From Pseudozyma flocculosa PF-1 (taxonomy: Eukaryota; Basidiomycota; Ustilaginomycetes; Ustilaginales; Ustilaginaceae), in contig NW_006920889.1 in the NCBI RefSeq assembly GCF_000417875.1, positions 532,163-596,162 on the forward strand: a stretch of 64,000 nucleotides of DNA, given 5' to 3'. The translations under genes were made by a program, and so were the position numbers. Below the pieces are notes generated by a model. It worked only from the letters and a program-made list of their open reading frames with translations, was not told the DNA's origin and did not search any database. Position 1 is the first letter of the stretch. The number at the start of each line of letters is the position of its first letter. Positions 31,001-42,051 of the stretch are shown in pieces.

Positions 31001-33314
31001 ACACGCCTGCTGCCTACAATCGCAGAATCCGGCGGGGCGCTCTCTTCGGCCGTGACGCTGCTCCCGGACGCTGCCTTGCGGTGGGCCGACGCCGCAGGCA
31101 TGACGAGAAAGGAGTGGTCCGTCGGGAAGCTGGCGTTCGTCGAGGATTGAGAGCTGAGACTGTCTCCGTCGATGCTGCTTTGGACACTCGGCCGGCGAGC
31201 TTCGCGAAGACCTATCTCGTGCTGCAACGGAGCCGCGGCTGGTGCGAGCATCGGCGTCGGCCGAACGAAGCCGGGCTCGACGACTTCCGCCCGGGTGGTC
31301 GAGGAAGGGCCGAGATCGACTGTGCAGCGAGGTCAGGGTCGAGGATGCTCCGAGCACCGACATGTCAGCAACACTGGGGGAGGCCGCGTGCGATGATGCC
31401 CACCGCCGTCGTTCGAGACAAAGCTACGGGAACATGGAAGACTAACTCACAGTTGCTCGCAGTCGAAGCGTCGTTTGAAGTGGCTGCCAAGTCGCCATTC
31501 AGCGGCCGAGTGTAGGTCGCGCCTCTGCGTCCCACCGCCTGTCGGTATCCGCTGTCGCCGGTGTCGGACCGGGCGTGGCGGATGCTGCTGGCCATGGTCG
31601 ACACCGATGGCGAGGGCGAGGGCGACCGAACCGACTTGCGCAGCGAGCTCGACGACACCTTCTGCCGCAACGGCGCCGCGGCGGCGCGCGGCCCCGCAAG
31701 CCTCGCCAGAGAGCTGCTGCTGCCGCCCATGGCCGATCCGTGCTCGACTGGCGTTCCGCCTCGGGTATGCGGCCTGCCGGCGACGCTGTTGACCGAGGCT
31801 GAGCGCCGCGGAGCGGCAGCCGCAGAAGCCGCATGCGACTCGCTGCGGACCGAGTGCGCGATGGAGGCGGTGTCGCTCCAGTCGGAAGAATGGAACTCGT
31901 GCGAGCTCGGCGTCGGACTGAGGAGGCCGCCGGGACGGGCGAAGGATGGGCCAGCGGCGGGCGCGCCAGTCCCAACAGCAAGCGAAGGGCCCGACGATGC
32001 CGGCGTCGCAGCATGACCGACGTCTGCTGAAGACCTGGAGGACGAGGACGACTTGAAGCCAAACAAACGAGCGCGCAGGCTCGGCTTCGGCTGGGCAGGG
32101 GCCGATTTGGCCGTCGCAGAGGCTGAAGATGGGCCAGAGCCGGCGATGGTCGGGCTAGGTGAGCCTGAAGCAGATGCGGCTCGAGGTCCCGGTGTGGACG
32201 ACGACGGAGGTGCGGCGCGGGAGGAGCCCTTCTTGGCGCCACTGCTGGCCGAACGAGAACGCGGAAGGCCCGCAGACCCAGCGGACCCAAATTCCAGCGC
32301 CTGCTGCAACGCCGCATCGGGAGCGCCCTTTGACGAGCTGGAGGCGGCCTCGAAGCCGCCGACGAGCCTCTCGACCTTGGAGCGGCCGACGCTGGTCGGC
32401 CCGCTGACGCTGCGCGGCATGCCCTGGCCGCTTCCGGCATCGCGGCCCGCCAGCATGGCCGGCGGACCTAGCCTGGACTCGTCCCGCTGCTGGCGAACGT
32501 GGAGCCGCTCGTCTGTTGGTTGGAGTCCCCAATGCTCCTGGGATCGGGAGATGTCGTTGACCTCCTTCCGAGGTGATCCGCTCGGTCGTCGCGGGGCCTT
32601 GTCGTGGGGGCCGAGCGATCGGCTCGGGGAAGACGGACCGCCATCGGCGGCTGGAGCCGATCTGTGCGACCGCTGCGAGTATGCGCGAGCGCGATCCAGG
32701 CCGCCTTCCGACGCCAGCAGCTCCTCCTTGGGGCTGACGGAGCTGCCCTCGGTGGAGCGGGCGCTTTGGGAACGCGACTCTTCGTAGTGCACTCGCGTGC
32801 TGCGCGATGGCGAGGATGCCAGGGAGCTCGACATGCTGTAGTAGGCCGAGGCCGCCGACGCCCGCCTCTCCATCGGTATCGGCGGGGGCGCCATGTAGAC
32901 GGGGGATCGCGAGCGGGCGATCAGGCCAGGCGCCGAGCGTGCATCATCTACGGAGGGCGAGATGGACGCCTCGGACGCGGCGGCGAGAATCGAGCTGCGG
33001 GAGCTGCGCCGCGCTCTCGGCTCGAGGCCGGCGACGAGAGAGGGCTCAAGCCCCTCGATGTCGCCGGCACCGGGCACGCCGAGCTGCGCACCAAACGAGC
33101 CCGTCCTCGTCTTGGATAGCGACCTGGGAGACGGCGATGGCTCAGGGCGGAGGTGGGCCGAGGGAGGAGAGGGCGTCTTGTGAGGTTGCGGCGACAGCTT
33201 CGGCGACGTCGAGGTCGGGTCGATGGGACCCCGAGCTGGTCTGCCAGGTCGGTGCTCAGTTGCGCTGTTGCAATGTGGGCCTTCTGGCTGCCACACTGGC
33301 TGTCTGTCAGGCAC
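25042..33314 (-). CDS. DH-BAR-SH3 Rho-family guanine-nucleotide exchange factor
   Basis: Exons at 33314-31451, 31319-27586 and 27498-25042 join cleanly (131-base phase-1 intron and 87-base phase-0 intron, both GTGAGT donors). The first in-frame ATG is at 32894, giving 2544 residues; the frame is open to 33314 without an ATG, so an upstream exon may be missing. The N-terminal half is Ser/Pro-rich. The Dbl-homology domain starts at RVVKRWYVLRELLETERSY (about 1390), is split by about 230 low-complexity residues, and resumes at VRIIFAQLEQ. It continues across the second intron to the signature LSSLLIKPVQRVLKYPLLIHELL. A helical BAR-like region follows (about 1860-2090), then disordered sequence and a C-terminal SH3-like domain (TGDLFRVLYID). 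Domain order matches fission-yeast Gef1/Tuba-type Cdc42 activators at membranes, here with an added SH3. The target GTPase is inferred. Confidence 0.88.
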
Positions 33315-34233
33315 GCTTCAGTCCAGGTTGAAAAACTGCAGTGGCTGTGCCAGCCTTCTTCTGCGGCTGCAAGACTGTCGATGGTGGACGCTCCTTGTAC
33401 GCGCCGGGAGCGGCTTTAGTGGGGAATCACCAATCGGTGGGTGAGTAGATCGGAAATCTCTGTTGGCAAGTGAAGGCGACACCAGAGACTGCTGCTCTGG
33501 AGAATGGCGGGAGCCGTCTGCCGTCTGGTTGGCGCGGCTGGTGGACGTTGTACGAAAGTCGCAGTCGGGAGCGACGCGGCAGGGCTCTCTCTACGAGCGG
33601 ACGTCGCAGGGCGAGTGAGTGGGCGAGCGTGTGCCGTGGCAGCCGTGCCGGGCAGCGAGCGAGCCTGACCGCCAGGAGCTGCGATGGCGGGAGCTTGTGA
33701 GATGGCGGCAACCCGAGGCCAGCCTGGAGTGGTGCGGCGACCTCTGGACGACTGCGAGCGGGCCACGGTCGCTACGAAGCGATGTCGAGATCCAGGTGGG
33801 TCTGGCAAGGTGGTTGTTGCAGGCGCCTGATTGTGGCGGCCGTGCTAGACTGGAGCGCAGGATCTGCTAGCCGCAAGCCCGTTGGCGGGAGAACGGCGGG
33901 CTGATGGACGCGATGGTGGTGGTGGCGACAAGGGCACGGTGTATATGGCTGCGTGCGGGTCGTCAGGGGTCGGTCGGAATGCGGTCCTTCTCGACAAGCA
34001 AGCAGTGGTCGGTTTGGGACGAAACTCCGACCAGGCGGCGGGGTCGCTGGTCTTTGGCGGCGCAGGTTCGAGCTCAGCTCCGCGGTACCAGAAGCACGAG
34101 GAGTGTACGTCGAGTAGTCGGCACCGCCCGGAGCTTCGAGGTCGGGTGCGTGGCAGGCGAGCAGTCTAGGATGCTCCTGGAGCGCGGCTCTTCCGAAGCG
34201 GTCAGCGGTGAAAGAAGTCAGGCGTGCGATGAG

Positions 34234-34267
34234 CGGGCGAGGGCGAGGGCGAGGGCGAGGGCGAGGG
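34234..34267. repeat. (GGGCGA)n hexamer array
   Basis: Five tandem GGGCGA units, the reverse strand of the CCTCGC class at 7286-7319. Confidence 0.85.
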
Positions 34268-34434
34268 ATGGTCAGGGTGGTGAGGCAAGGCGGTCGTGGG
34301 GGTTGGTGGCACGCACCCGGCCAGACAGCCAGCTCGCCAGCCCGACAGCCCGTGGCATGTGCGAGCCCGCTCGCAAGCAAGGCCAGGCAGACCGGGTCGG
34401 GTGCCCGCCGAGCAAGCGCAGCGGCCAGGCAGGC

Positions 34435-34471
34435 CTAGCAAGCAAGCAGGCAAGCAGGCAAGCAAGCAAGG
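34435..34471. repeat. (AGGC/AAGC)n tetramer array
   Basis: About nine alternating AAGC/AGGC tetramers in tandem. A second such array lies at about 36270-36305. Confidence 0.85.
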
Positions 34472-36214
34472 TTGAGCCCTGAGGCGGCCTGCTGCCGTGG
34501 CCCGCTCGACTCCTCGCGGCCTGACCCCACGCGCCAGGGCCCCCTAGCCTGGGATTTCGGGATTTTGTATTGCGGCGAGGGCCTAGCGTAAATGCCGCCC
34601 GGGAGAGGCAATACAAATTTTCGACTCTCATGCGGGCGAGCCCCACGCAGCACCCCTGCCTGCCTTTTCCCTCGCACCGTACCCCAACTCGCGCCCACCA
34701 GCAGGCTTGGCAGGCCGCCGGCCCGCAGCCGGGATGAGGCCGGCGTCCAGCGAGGCTGCTTGTGTAACTCTCTCCCAGGTCGCCTCACCGTCCATCGGCC
34801 GTCGCTGTCGCCGTCGCCATCGTCAACGCCCGCGACCCTGGCCTGCCATCCAAGTCCCCAAGCGGTCCCGCTGTCGCCTTCCGCACACATACACTGCGCC
34901 GTTGGGGCCGTCGCCAACGGAAGCGGTCTGACTGCGGCGTCCGTCTGCCGACCACCGTCGCAGCACCACCTGGTCGGACGATGAATCCGAGAGAATGTCG
35001 CGGGTGCTTGATTGACGGTCCAACCGAGAGACGGCCGTCTCCTCCGCTGCGCAGCGACAGCGAGTACCGCCAGACGTGCCCGGCACAGCGGCGGGTGATC
35101 CGGAGATGCCAACGTCGCGCCACGCACCTCGGCGACGGGCCGAAGCAGAACGCAGCTTAACGCAACGCGAGCCTCTGACAGGTGTCGGATCGCTACAACG
35201 AGTCTGCGAGGACCGCACCATGTGCAAGCGCCGAATGAAGCTGCCATACCCTCTTGCTGCGCGAGACATCGACACCTGGAAGAAGGAAGCCAGCCTGCGA
35301 TCGACGAGAGGGTACCGGGCAGAACTCGCCGGCGGTGTCCGGCACCGCGACGAGTCAGGTCCACGGCTAGGCTTTCCGTACCGCATCGATATCGCTGCGT
35401 ACGGACGGTGCCGACGGTGGTGTATCGACCCCGGACTCTCTGCTGGCATCGAGCGGGACTGTTCCGCACCCACTTGGCCAGGCCGCTTCTCTGGCCGACA
35501 TCGGCCCGCTCCCGCTCGCCGAGTGGATCGATCCCGTCTCGGGACCACCAGGCTAGGCCGCTCGCACCGGGACCAGACGCAGGCGCAGGGCGAGGCGGAA
35601 GGTGGTGCGAACTGTGCCGAGTCTGTATCTGGGATGGGGCTGCGCGTGGCCCGTCTTTCGCAGGTGGTGGTCGCGGTGGCCGGCGACGATGTCGGTGCCC
35701 GTCGCTAGGCGTCTCTGTCACGCTGGATAGGCTCGGTTCGGGCTGTCGACTGCCTGCCTCTTGGCCAGAGAGAGGGGCTGAACAGCGTAGGTGCGAGGGA
35801 GAGGGTGAAGAGCAGAGACGAGCGTAGCTGCCCGTCGCCTCGAGCCTCGTAGCAGCTCGACGTTGGCGGGGCCAGGCTGCGGCCACCAGCATTCAGCCCA
35901 GCCTCGCTGCCAGCGCCCGCGCCTGCGCCTGCGCCAGTGACTGCCCACCCGCCAAGGGAGGACAGGGCAGGTACCGTCCTTCTTTCTTGGCCTCCGTCCC
36001 GCGGCCGTCGTTGCTGGTCAGAGGCTTGCCGCCACAGCTCGTTCGCCCGCCCCGGCCAGCAGGCTACGGTCGTCGGATGGACGCACCAGGCCGGGCAGCA
36101 AATGAAGCGGACGGCGGATTGCGTCCGATGCCAGGCGGTCAGCCCCGAGCCAGGCCGCCGGCTACAGACGGCAAGCAGGCAGGCGTGCGTCCCGACAGCT
36201 CCCTGTGGGGCCAG

Positions 36215-36306
36215 CCGCCCAGGCCAGGCCAGGCGTGGCCGAGTGGAGAGGAAAGGTCTGGCCAGGCCAGGCCAAGCAAGCAGGCAAGCAGGCAGGCACG
36301 CAAGCA
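36215..36306. repeat. GGCCA plus AGGC simple-sequence cluster
   Basis: Two blocks of CAGGCCAGGCCAGG are followed by AAGC/AGGC tetramers, about 440 bases before the F-box-like gene. Confidence 0.8.
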
Positions 36307-36741
36307 GGGACGGCTCTGCGCTCGGCCCTCTTCCTCCGCCTGCATTCTTCCTAGCCCTGGCTGGCTTGGCCCCGAAATTCCTTCTTCGCCCTCTTGCAAC
36401 TCCCCACCACCTCCCGTCCGCGGCCCATCCCAGCCTCGGCCTCAAGCAGGGCACCGTCAAAGCGATCCGATCCTCCGCCACTCGAGCTACAGTAGTATCG
36501 GTCCATCACGCGCCGGCTCGGACCGCCCTCGTCGAGTAGGCGACGCTCCAGCCGCATCGCCAAGCGAGGACAGGTCACCGGCTGCCATCGAGGCGGCCAC
36601 GGCCGGACTGCCAACACAGCTACGTACGCAGCATCGGCTGGCATCGTGCCCACCCATTGTCAGCTGCAGCCGTCCTCAGGACCCTGTCCATCTTCCACCT
36701 TCCGCTCTCGTCACCGCGCGTGCCGGGCTGCCCTTGGCAAG

Positions 36742-38373
36742 ATGCCGGGATCGGGCATACATGCGGACCCGGCGGGTAGGCCCAACAGCGCCGATGACAA
36801 TCATCACGCCATGGCGACGCGCTCGCCTGCCACGACACCCGGCCCGGGCTTCCGCATGCTGCCGTCGCGCGGCAAGGCGAGGGCGGTGACGCCGCCGGAG
36901 CAGCTGTCCGCCGTCCTGCCTTCGAACCTGGTCTCGAGGATCTTCGACGAGCTCTTCCGCGACACCGTCTGCGGATGCAACGCCCCGGCCGCCTTCTCCC
37001 TGGTCCCTGACAGCCTCATGGACGGACCCTATCTCACCGAGGGAGCCTGGGTCTGGCTCGCGATCCACTGGCGAAACGAGTTTGTGCCGCTCAGGCGCCT
37101 CTGCTCCCAGTGGAAGTCGATCCGTGAGTAACCTCCGTTCCGCTGCGCCAAGCCGGGCTCTGGCCTCGACCCTGCAGAGCCGACGCGGATCTCCCTGGGT
37201 TGGTGAACCTCTTGCACTCTTGAGCCGATATCGACGTCGCCTCACGTGGCATGATTCCAGCTGACTCGTTTCGCAACCCCCTGCCATCCTGCCTCGACAG
37301 TCGAGCATCGGACCGAGTGGTTCTACATCGTCCAGCTGTACACCGGGATCGAAGTCGTGCCGGCGCAGGTCGGCATCTCGCCCTTCGAATTTGCCCAGGA
37401 CGTCCTCCAGCGCGGATGCAGCCTGTGTCAGATCACGGATGCGTCCAGAAGCCTGGCCCGCGAGGAGCTCATGCGCTGGTACTTTACGGGTCTCGGTTCC
37501 GTGCTGGTGAGTGGCACGGGCGCGCGCTGAGATGTGGCGATTCCGCGTCGTATGCGTCCCTGGCCGTCGACGCAAGCATGCCCCGGAGCAAATCGTCGCC
37601 CCTGGCGTCGAGGCCATGGCGGATGTTGACCTGGGCTCTCTCCGTCCGGCTGGCTCGCTCCACCGCAGGTCTGCGAGCAACACTTCTACGTGCTGCACAA
37701 GCAGTCCTGGCAGCAAGCCACGGGCGAGGCTGCAGACGAGGAGTCGAGCGACGAGACGGAGGGTACCGCCCAGGCGGCCGAGGACGAGGGCGAGGACGAC
37801 GAGGTCGAGGTCGAGGTCGAGGTCGAGGTCGAGGAGGACGATGAAGACCACGAGGAGGAGGAGGAAGAGGAAGAAGACGAAGGAGAGCAGGAGGAGGGGG
37901 AGGTAGAAGAGGGAGAAGAGGCGCAGATCGAAGCCGAAGGGGACCATTGCGGCTCCGACAGCGTCGACAGCGGCGCTGGGGGCAAAAGCGCATCGCTGTC
38001 GGGAAGCAACGAGGCGGCGACCGAGGCAAGCGACCCAGCCGAAGAGGAGTGCACCTGCAGCATCTGCGTGCGCGGCAAGCGAAAGCGCGACGACAGCGAC
38101 GAGGAGCACCGATCGCCACGGGCAGGAGCCGAGGCGGACGACGCGTCGGTCAACCAAGCCGCCAGGGCGGCCTACGTCCAGGCCCAGCTGCGCAAGCAGA
38201 GCTTCCTGCTCCGAAAGATCCGATCCCAAAAGCAGGGTGACGATTCCGAGCAGACCTCGGAGCGCCTGACCAGGCTCGAGGAGCAGACTGAGCGAGGCTC
38301 ACTATTCAGCCCCAAGTTGATGGGATGGCTCGAGGAGCTGGCCATCGGCGAGCTGAAGAGGAGGAGGAAGTGA
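36742..38373 (+). CDS. F-box-like protein with long acidic region, three exons
   Basis: Joining 36742-37123, 37301-37506 and 37669-38373 gives 430 residues. Introns are phase 1 (GTGAGT/CGACAG) and phase 0 (GTGAGT/CCGCAG). Residues 56-125 read as a divergent F-box: LSAVLPSNLVSRIFDELF, an insertion with VCGCN, then VPLRRLCSQWKSI. F-boxes recruit Skp1 in SCF ubiquitin ligases, but the spacing is stretched, so this is tentative. The middle (TEWFYIVQLYTGIEVVP) is not recognised. A long Glu/Asp run with EVEVEVEVEVEEDDED follows, then CTCSICVRGKRKR, which pairs cysteines with a possible nuclear-localisation signal, and a charged helical C-terminus. The first ATG of the frame (AAGATGC, 36742) was chosen; 36811 is an alternative. 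Confidence 0.8.
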
Positions 38374-39383
38374 TGGCCGGCCGCTCACATCGCTGTCGGC
38401 CGCACAGCAACAGCGGGAAAGGATCGCCGCTGGAGCGGGGACGAGTATTGACGAGCAAGGACCGGGATCACGGCGACCTCCGACGCCTGGGGACGCGGCA
38501 CCAAACGGAAGACGGCGCGACGGGATCGCAAGCACATGAGAGAAGGCCAGCGGCAACGACGACAGAGGACGAGCTGTCAAGAGTCTCCGCCAATATCAAA
38601 CAGGTCAACGACATATGAAAGGCCGCTTGAGAGCACCAGCAACATCACCGGCATCAGCTCCGTCACAGGCCGCACGCCAGCACGAGCGAGCATCGCATCA
38701 GAACGCCATCGAGGCACAAAGGGCCGTACACATCAGCGTCCCAGCAGGCAGTGGCATCGCAGTCAGGTTGGGCATGCGTCGCAGAATACGAAACCTTGCA
38801 GCGGCGCAAGAAGGACTGAGCAGGCGAGACGACGTCTCCGCCCGCCATGGTTCGGCGCCGCCTCCGGTCCGATTGTAGGCCCGCCGATCACTGAGCAATC
38901 AGAGTCGTTGAACCGTCAGATGGTGATGCCGGACAGAACCGGCAGCTCGTGCGCTGGAAGCACGCCTCCACCTCTGTCGATGCTGCTGTTCCTGTCCGTT
39001 TGCCAGACGTTGAAGAGCGGAGAGGGTTGAAGGTGAGGGTGGTCGGGATGATGGAGTCAGTCTGCCAGGCGAGAGCGGGAAGGCGGAGCGAGGCTGTCTG
39101 CCTGCACCCTGGCGCACGGACGCAACCGCATTTGGTGCTGGGCCCATGTCGCCGCACTGCAGGCTGGCCTGGAGGGCCGGCGTGGGCTCGTGCCTGCTTG
39201 CTTCTTCCTCCTCCGCCTCGGCGACGACCGCCGCCACCGCCACCGCCATCATCGCCGCCATCCTCACGACTTCCCGCTCATCTGAGCAGCCTTCATCCGT
39301 GAGAGAGGCACCACATACGCCTCGGATGCTTAGCGGTTGGCCATCGCCGACATGATCCGCCACCCTCATCGCCCTCGTCGACA
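38374..39383. other. Spacer between the F-box-like gene and MGS1
   Basis: About 1.0 kb of 3' and 5' flanks between two plus-strand genes. No further gene or notable repeat is seen. Confidence 0.65.
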
Positions 39384-41552
39384 ATGACCTCCACACCGTC
39401 TCAGCTCGTCGAGTGCCCGAATTGCCAGCGCACCCTGCCGTATACCCACCTCAACCCGCACCTCGATCGCTGCCTCGTTTCCGAGCCGGCAGCCCACGAC
39501 GGCGCGGATAGAAATGGCAGCAGTGGTACCGGCAAGGCCGAGGACGACTCGCATCCTCCAACTCAGACCGCCACTCTGAGCCGCTCCTTCTTCTCACCCG
39601 CTTCGGCCTCGGCGAGCACCCCTCTCAGGGCAAAGTCCAACGGTGCTGGAGCCAGACCGTCCCCCCAGGCAGAGCCTTTCCATGCACAGCTCCATGCTCA
39701 TCCGACGAAGCGCCAGAGGCTCGAGAGCGACGCCGGCTCCCCTCGGCCCGCCAGTCGCAGCACCCCTGCCAATGGCGCCGACCTCAGCAGCGGCGCGGCT
39801 CAGCGCACCTTCACGAGCCCTGCGCCCCAGGCTCTGCCTCATCCCCAACATCCGCAGTCGAGCGCGCGTAGCCGCATTGACGCCGCCAAGCCCTTTGCCG
39901 AACGCATGCGGCCCCAGAGCCTCGACGACTACGTCGGGCAGGACCAGGTCATCAACGGACCCCTCAAGATGCTGCTACGCCAGGGCCGCATCCCCTCGAT
40001 GATCCTCTGGGGCCCTCCCGGCACGGGCAAGACGACGCTCGCCCGCCTGCTGGCCAAGTCGACCCACTCGACCTCGGACAGCACCGGCCCCTCGAGGAAC
40101 TCGGCCGCCGCGCACCGCCCGCCGCCCCACCGCTTCGTCGAGATCTCGGCGACCACGGCGGGCACCGCGGATGTCAAAAAGATCATGGACGAGGCGCTCA
40201 ATCGCCTCCAGCTCACCGGTCAGCCGACGCTCCTCTTTATCGACGAGATCCAGCGCTTCAGCCGCGCCCAGCAGGACGTCTTCCTGCCATCGGTCGAAAA
40301 GGGGCAGATTGTCCTGGTCGCCGCCACGACCGAGAACCCTTCGTTTCGGCTGCAGGGCGCGCTGCTGTCGCGGATGCGCGTCTTTGTCCTGACCAAGCTC
40401 AGCGTCGACGAATGCTGCACCGTGCTGAACAAGGCCATCGAGCGGGTGAGGCAGGAGCGGCGGATGGACCACCTAGGCGAAGAGGCCGGCGGCGACGATG
40501 CTGCCGACCCGCTGGCGCACATTGACGCAGATCTCGTACGCTGGATCGCCAACGTGGCCGACGGCGACGCCCGGACGGCGCTCGGAGCGCTCGAGCTCGC
40601 CTTTTCGACGACGGACCCAGGGCTCTCGTCTGCCGACAACGTCGACCGGCTCAAAAAGGCCCTGTCGCGGACCGCGCTCCAGTACGACCGGACGGGCGAC
40701 GGCCACTACGACACGATCAGCGCGCTGCACAAGTCGATCCGCGGCTCGGACGCCAATGCCGCCCTCTACTGGCTGGCGCGCATGGTGTGCTCGGGCGACG
40801 ACCCGCTCTTTATCGCGCGGCGCCTCATCGTGGCGGCCTCGGAGGACATCGACTCGCTCGAGGCGCTGCAGATGGCCACGGCCACGTACCAGGCGTGCCA
40901 GGTCGTGGGCCTGCCAGAGTGCGGCGAGAACCTGGCGCAGTGCGTCGTCTTTCTCGCCGAGCGGCCCAAGAGCACGCGCAGCTACCGCGCCTGGAAGAAG
41001 GTCAAGGCGTGCGTCGAGGGCGACTACAACCACCCCGTCCCGCTCCACATCCGCAACGCGCCCACCAAGCTCATGAAGGACATCGGGTATGGCCGTGAAT
41101 ACCGGTACGAGCCGCGCTTCGCGCACCCCGTGTATCAGGAGTTTCTGCCGGACGAGATCAAGACGAGGCGCTTCCTCTCGCCCCCTCCCCGATCGGAGGA
41201 AGACGTGGGCGAGGCAGACGAGGCGTCAGGCGATGCGGATGCGCCGTCGTCGTCCGAGGAGGCGCGCAGATCCGCCTCTGAGCCCGCCTCTGCCGATGGC
41301 CCTGTCGCAGCGCCGACGAAGTTCAGCTCGACGATGCCCAAGGCGGCGGGCATCGGTCCGGGGTCTTGCCAGCGGCAGTTTGAGATCGGCGCGCGCGCCG
41401 TCGACCTGGACCTGCTCGACGAGTGGGAGCGGGAACGCAATGGCGGCAAGCCCTGGAGCGGACGCCGGGAGCTCGAGAGGATGCTGGCCCGGTTGCAGAA
41501 CGACGTCGACGCCGCTGCAGTGGTCAAGAAGGACGAGGCGGGTGGCGCATAG
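39384..41552 (+). CDS. MGS1: AAA ATPase Mgs1/WRNIP1 (replication-fork maintenance)
   Basis: An intronless 722-residue frame starts at ACAATGACC. Residues 11-30 form a ubiquitin-binding UBZ4 zinc finger (C11, C14, H26, C30 in CPNCQRTLPYTHLNPHLDRC). After a Ser/Pro-rich linker the AAA core begins at ERMRPQSLDDYVGQ. Walker A is GPPGTGKT, Walker B/DEIQ is LLFIDEIQRFSRAQQD, and sensor 1 and arginine-finger segments are ATTENPSFRL and LLSRMRVF. The MgsA-type C-terminal domain follows (DGHYDTISALHKSIRGSD, ALYWLARMVCSGDDPLFIARRL, then PLHIRNAPTKLMKDIGYG). The ATPase is a clamp-loader relative that acts with ubiquitinated PCNA at stalled forks. A lineage-specific Ser/Ala insertion lies near residues 610-650 and the tail is charged. 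Confidence 0.97.
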   Translation: MTSTPSQLVECPNCQRTLPYTHLNPHLDRCLVSEPAAHDGADRNGSSGTGKAEDDSHPPTQTATLSRSFFSPASASASTPLRAKSNGAGARPSPQAEPFHAQLHAHPTKRQRLESDAGSPRPASRSTPANGADLSSGAAQRTFTSPAPQALPHPQHPQSSARSRIDAAKPFAERMRPQSLDDYVGQDQVINGPLKMLLRQGRIPSMILWGPPGTGKTTLARLLAKSTHSTSDSTGPSRNSAAAHRPPPHRFVEISATTAGTADVKKIMDEALNRLQLTGQPTLLFIDEIQRFSRAQQDVFLPSVEKGQIVLVAATTENPSFRLQGALLSRMRVFVLTKLSVDECCTVLNKAIERVRQERRMDHLGEEAGGDDAADPLAHIDADLVRWIANVADGDARTALGALELAFSTTDPGLSSADNVDRLKKALSRTALQYDRTGDGHYDTISALHKSIRGSDANAALYWLARMVCSGDDPLFIARRLIVAASEDIDSLEALQMATATYQACQVVGLPECGENLAQCVVFLAERPKSTRSYRAWKKVKACVEGDYNHPVPLHIRNAPTKLMKDIGYGREYRYEPRFAHPVYQEFLPDEIKTRRFLSPPPRSEEDVGEADEASGDADAPSSSEEARRSASEPASADGPVAAPTKFSSTMPKAAGIGPGSCQRQFEIGARAVDLDLLDEWERERNGGKPWSGRRELERMLARLQNDVDAAAVVKKDEAGGA

Positions 41553-42037
41553 GTCGACGGGGGCTGTGGTCGCTGCAACTCGGCGCCCCGGCGGTGCCGT
41601 GGCTGAGCAAGCGGGGTGCGCTCGCAGCTCACATCGACCCGTGGGGTCACAAGGACTCGCTTGCTTGAGCAATCAGCATCTCATCGTTCATCGGTAGTCG
41701 TCCGTATATCGAGGCCGGTCTTCGGGCGGCGCTGGCGACCAACAAGGAAGGAGCTGGGGTCGAGCTTGACGGATTGGTGTCTTGGAACTTGGCACTCCAT
41801 GGGCAGCGACGAGGACGACAAGTCGTCGCACCCCAGAGAAGTCGCAATGGGGTAAGAGATGCGAGGCGGGATCTCGTTTGGACCAGGCAGGCCGAGTCGG
41901 GAAGATGCGCAGTGCGTTGCCGGGCCACAGGTCAGCCCCATCGTCTCGCCGACGACGCAACGCGAGCACGTTCCCGACGAGTGGACGTGGCTGCGTGCGT
42001 GTCTAGGATACGCTGCTGCCGTTGCGCTCTCGACGAG

Positions 42038-42051
42038 CTACTGTACAGTAG
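42038..42051. promoter_or_regulatory. Perfect 14-bp palindrome CTACTGTACAGTAG
   Basis: The site equals its own reverse complement over 14 bases, as a dimeric regulator's site would. Related TACWGTA sequences recur through this spacer. A regulatory role is inferred only. Confidence 0.35.

Larger units (their letters stand above)
33315..36741. other. 3.4-kb spacer with simple repeats
   Basis: The spacer presumably carries the promoters of the RhoGEF and the F-box-like gene. On the minus strand there is no ATG between 32947 and about 34355, so any missing RhoGEF 5' exon must lie further out. A 485-codon minus-strand frame (34435-35892) has an ATG, but its composition is random-like (see rejected items). 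GGGCGA, AGGC and GGCCA arrays are present. Confidence 0.55.

Noticed and set aside
34435..35892. 485-codon minus-strand frame with an ATG
   Set aside because: Residue usage is close to random translation of GC-rich DNA (many Arg, Pro, Ser, Trp and Cys without pattern), it runs through an AAGC/AGGC simple repeat, and it shows no domain, signal peptide or conserved block.
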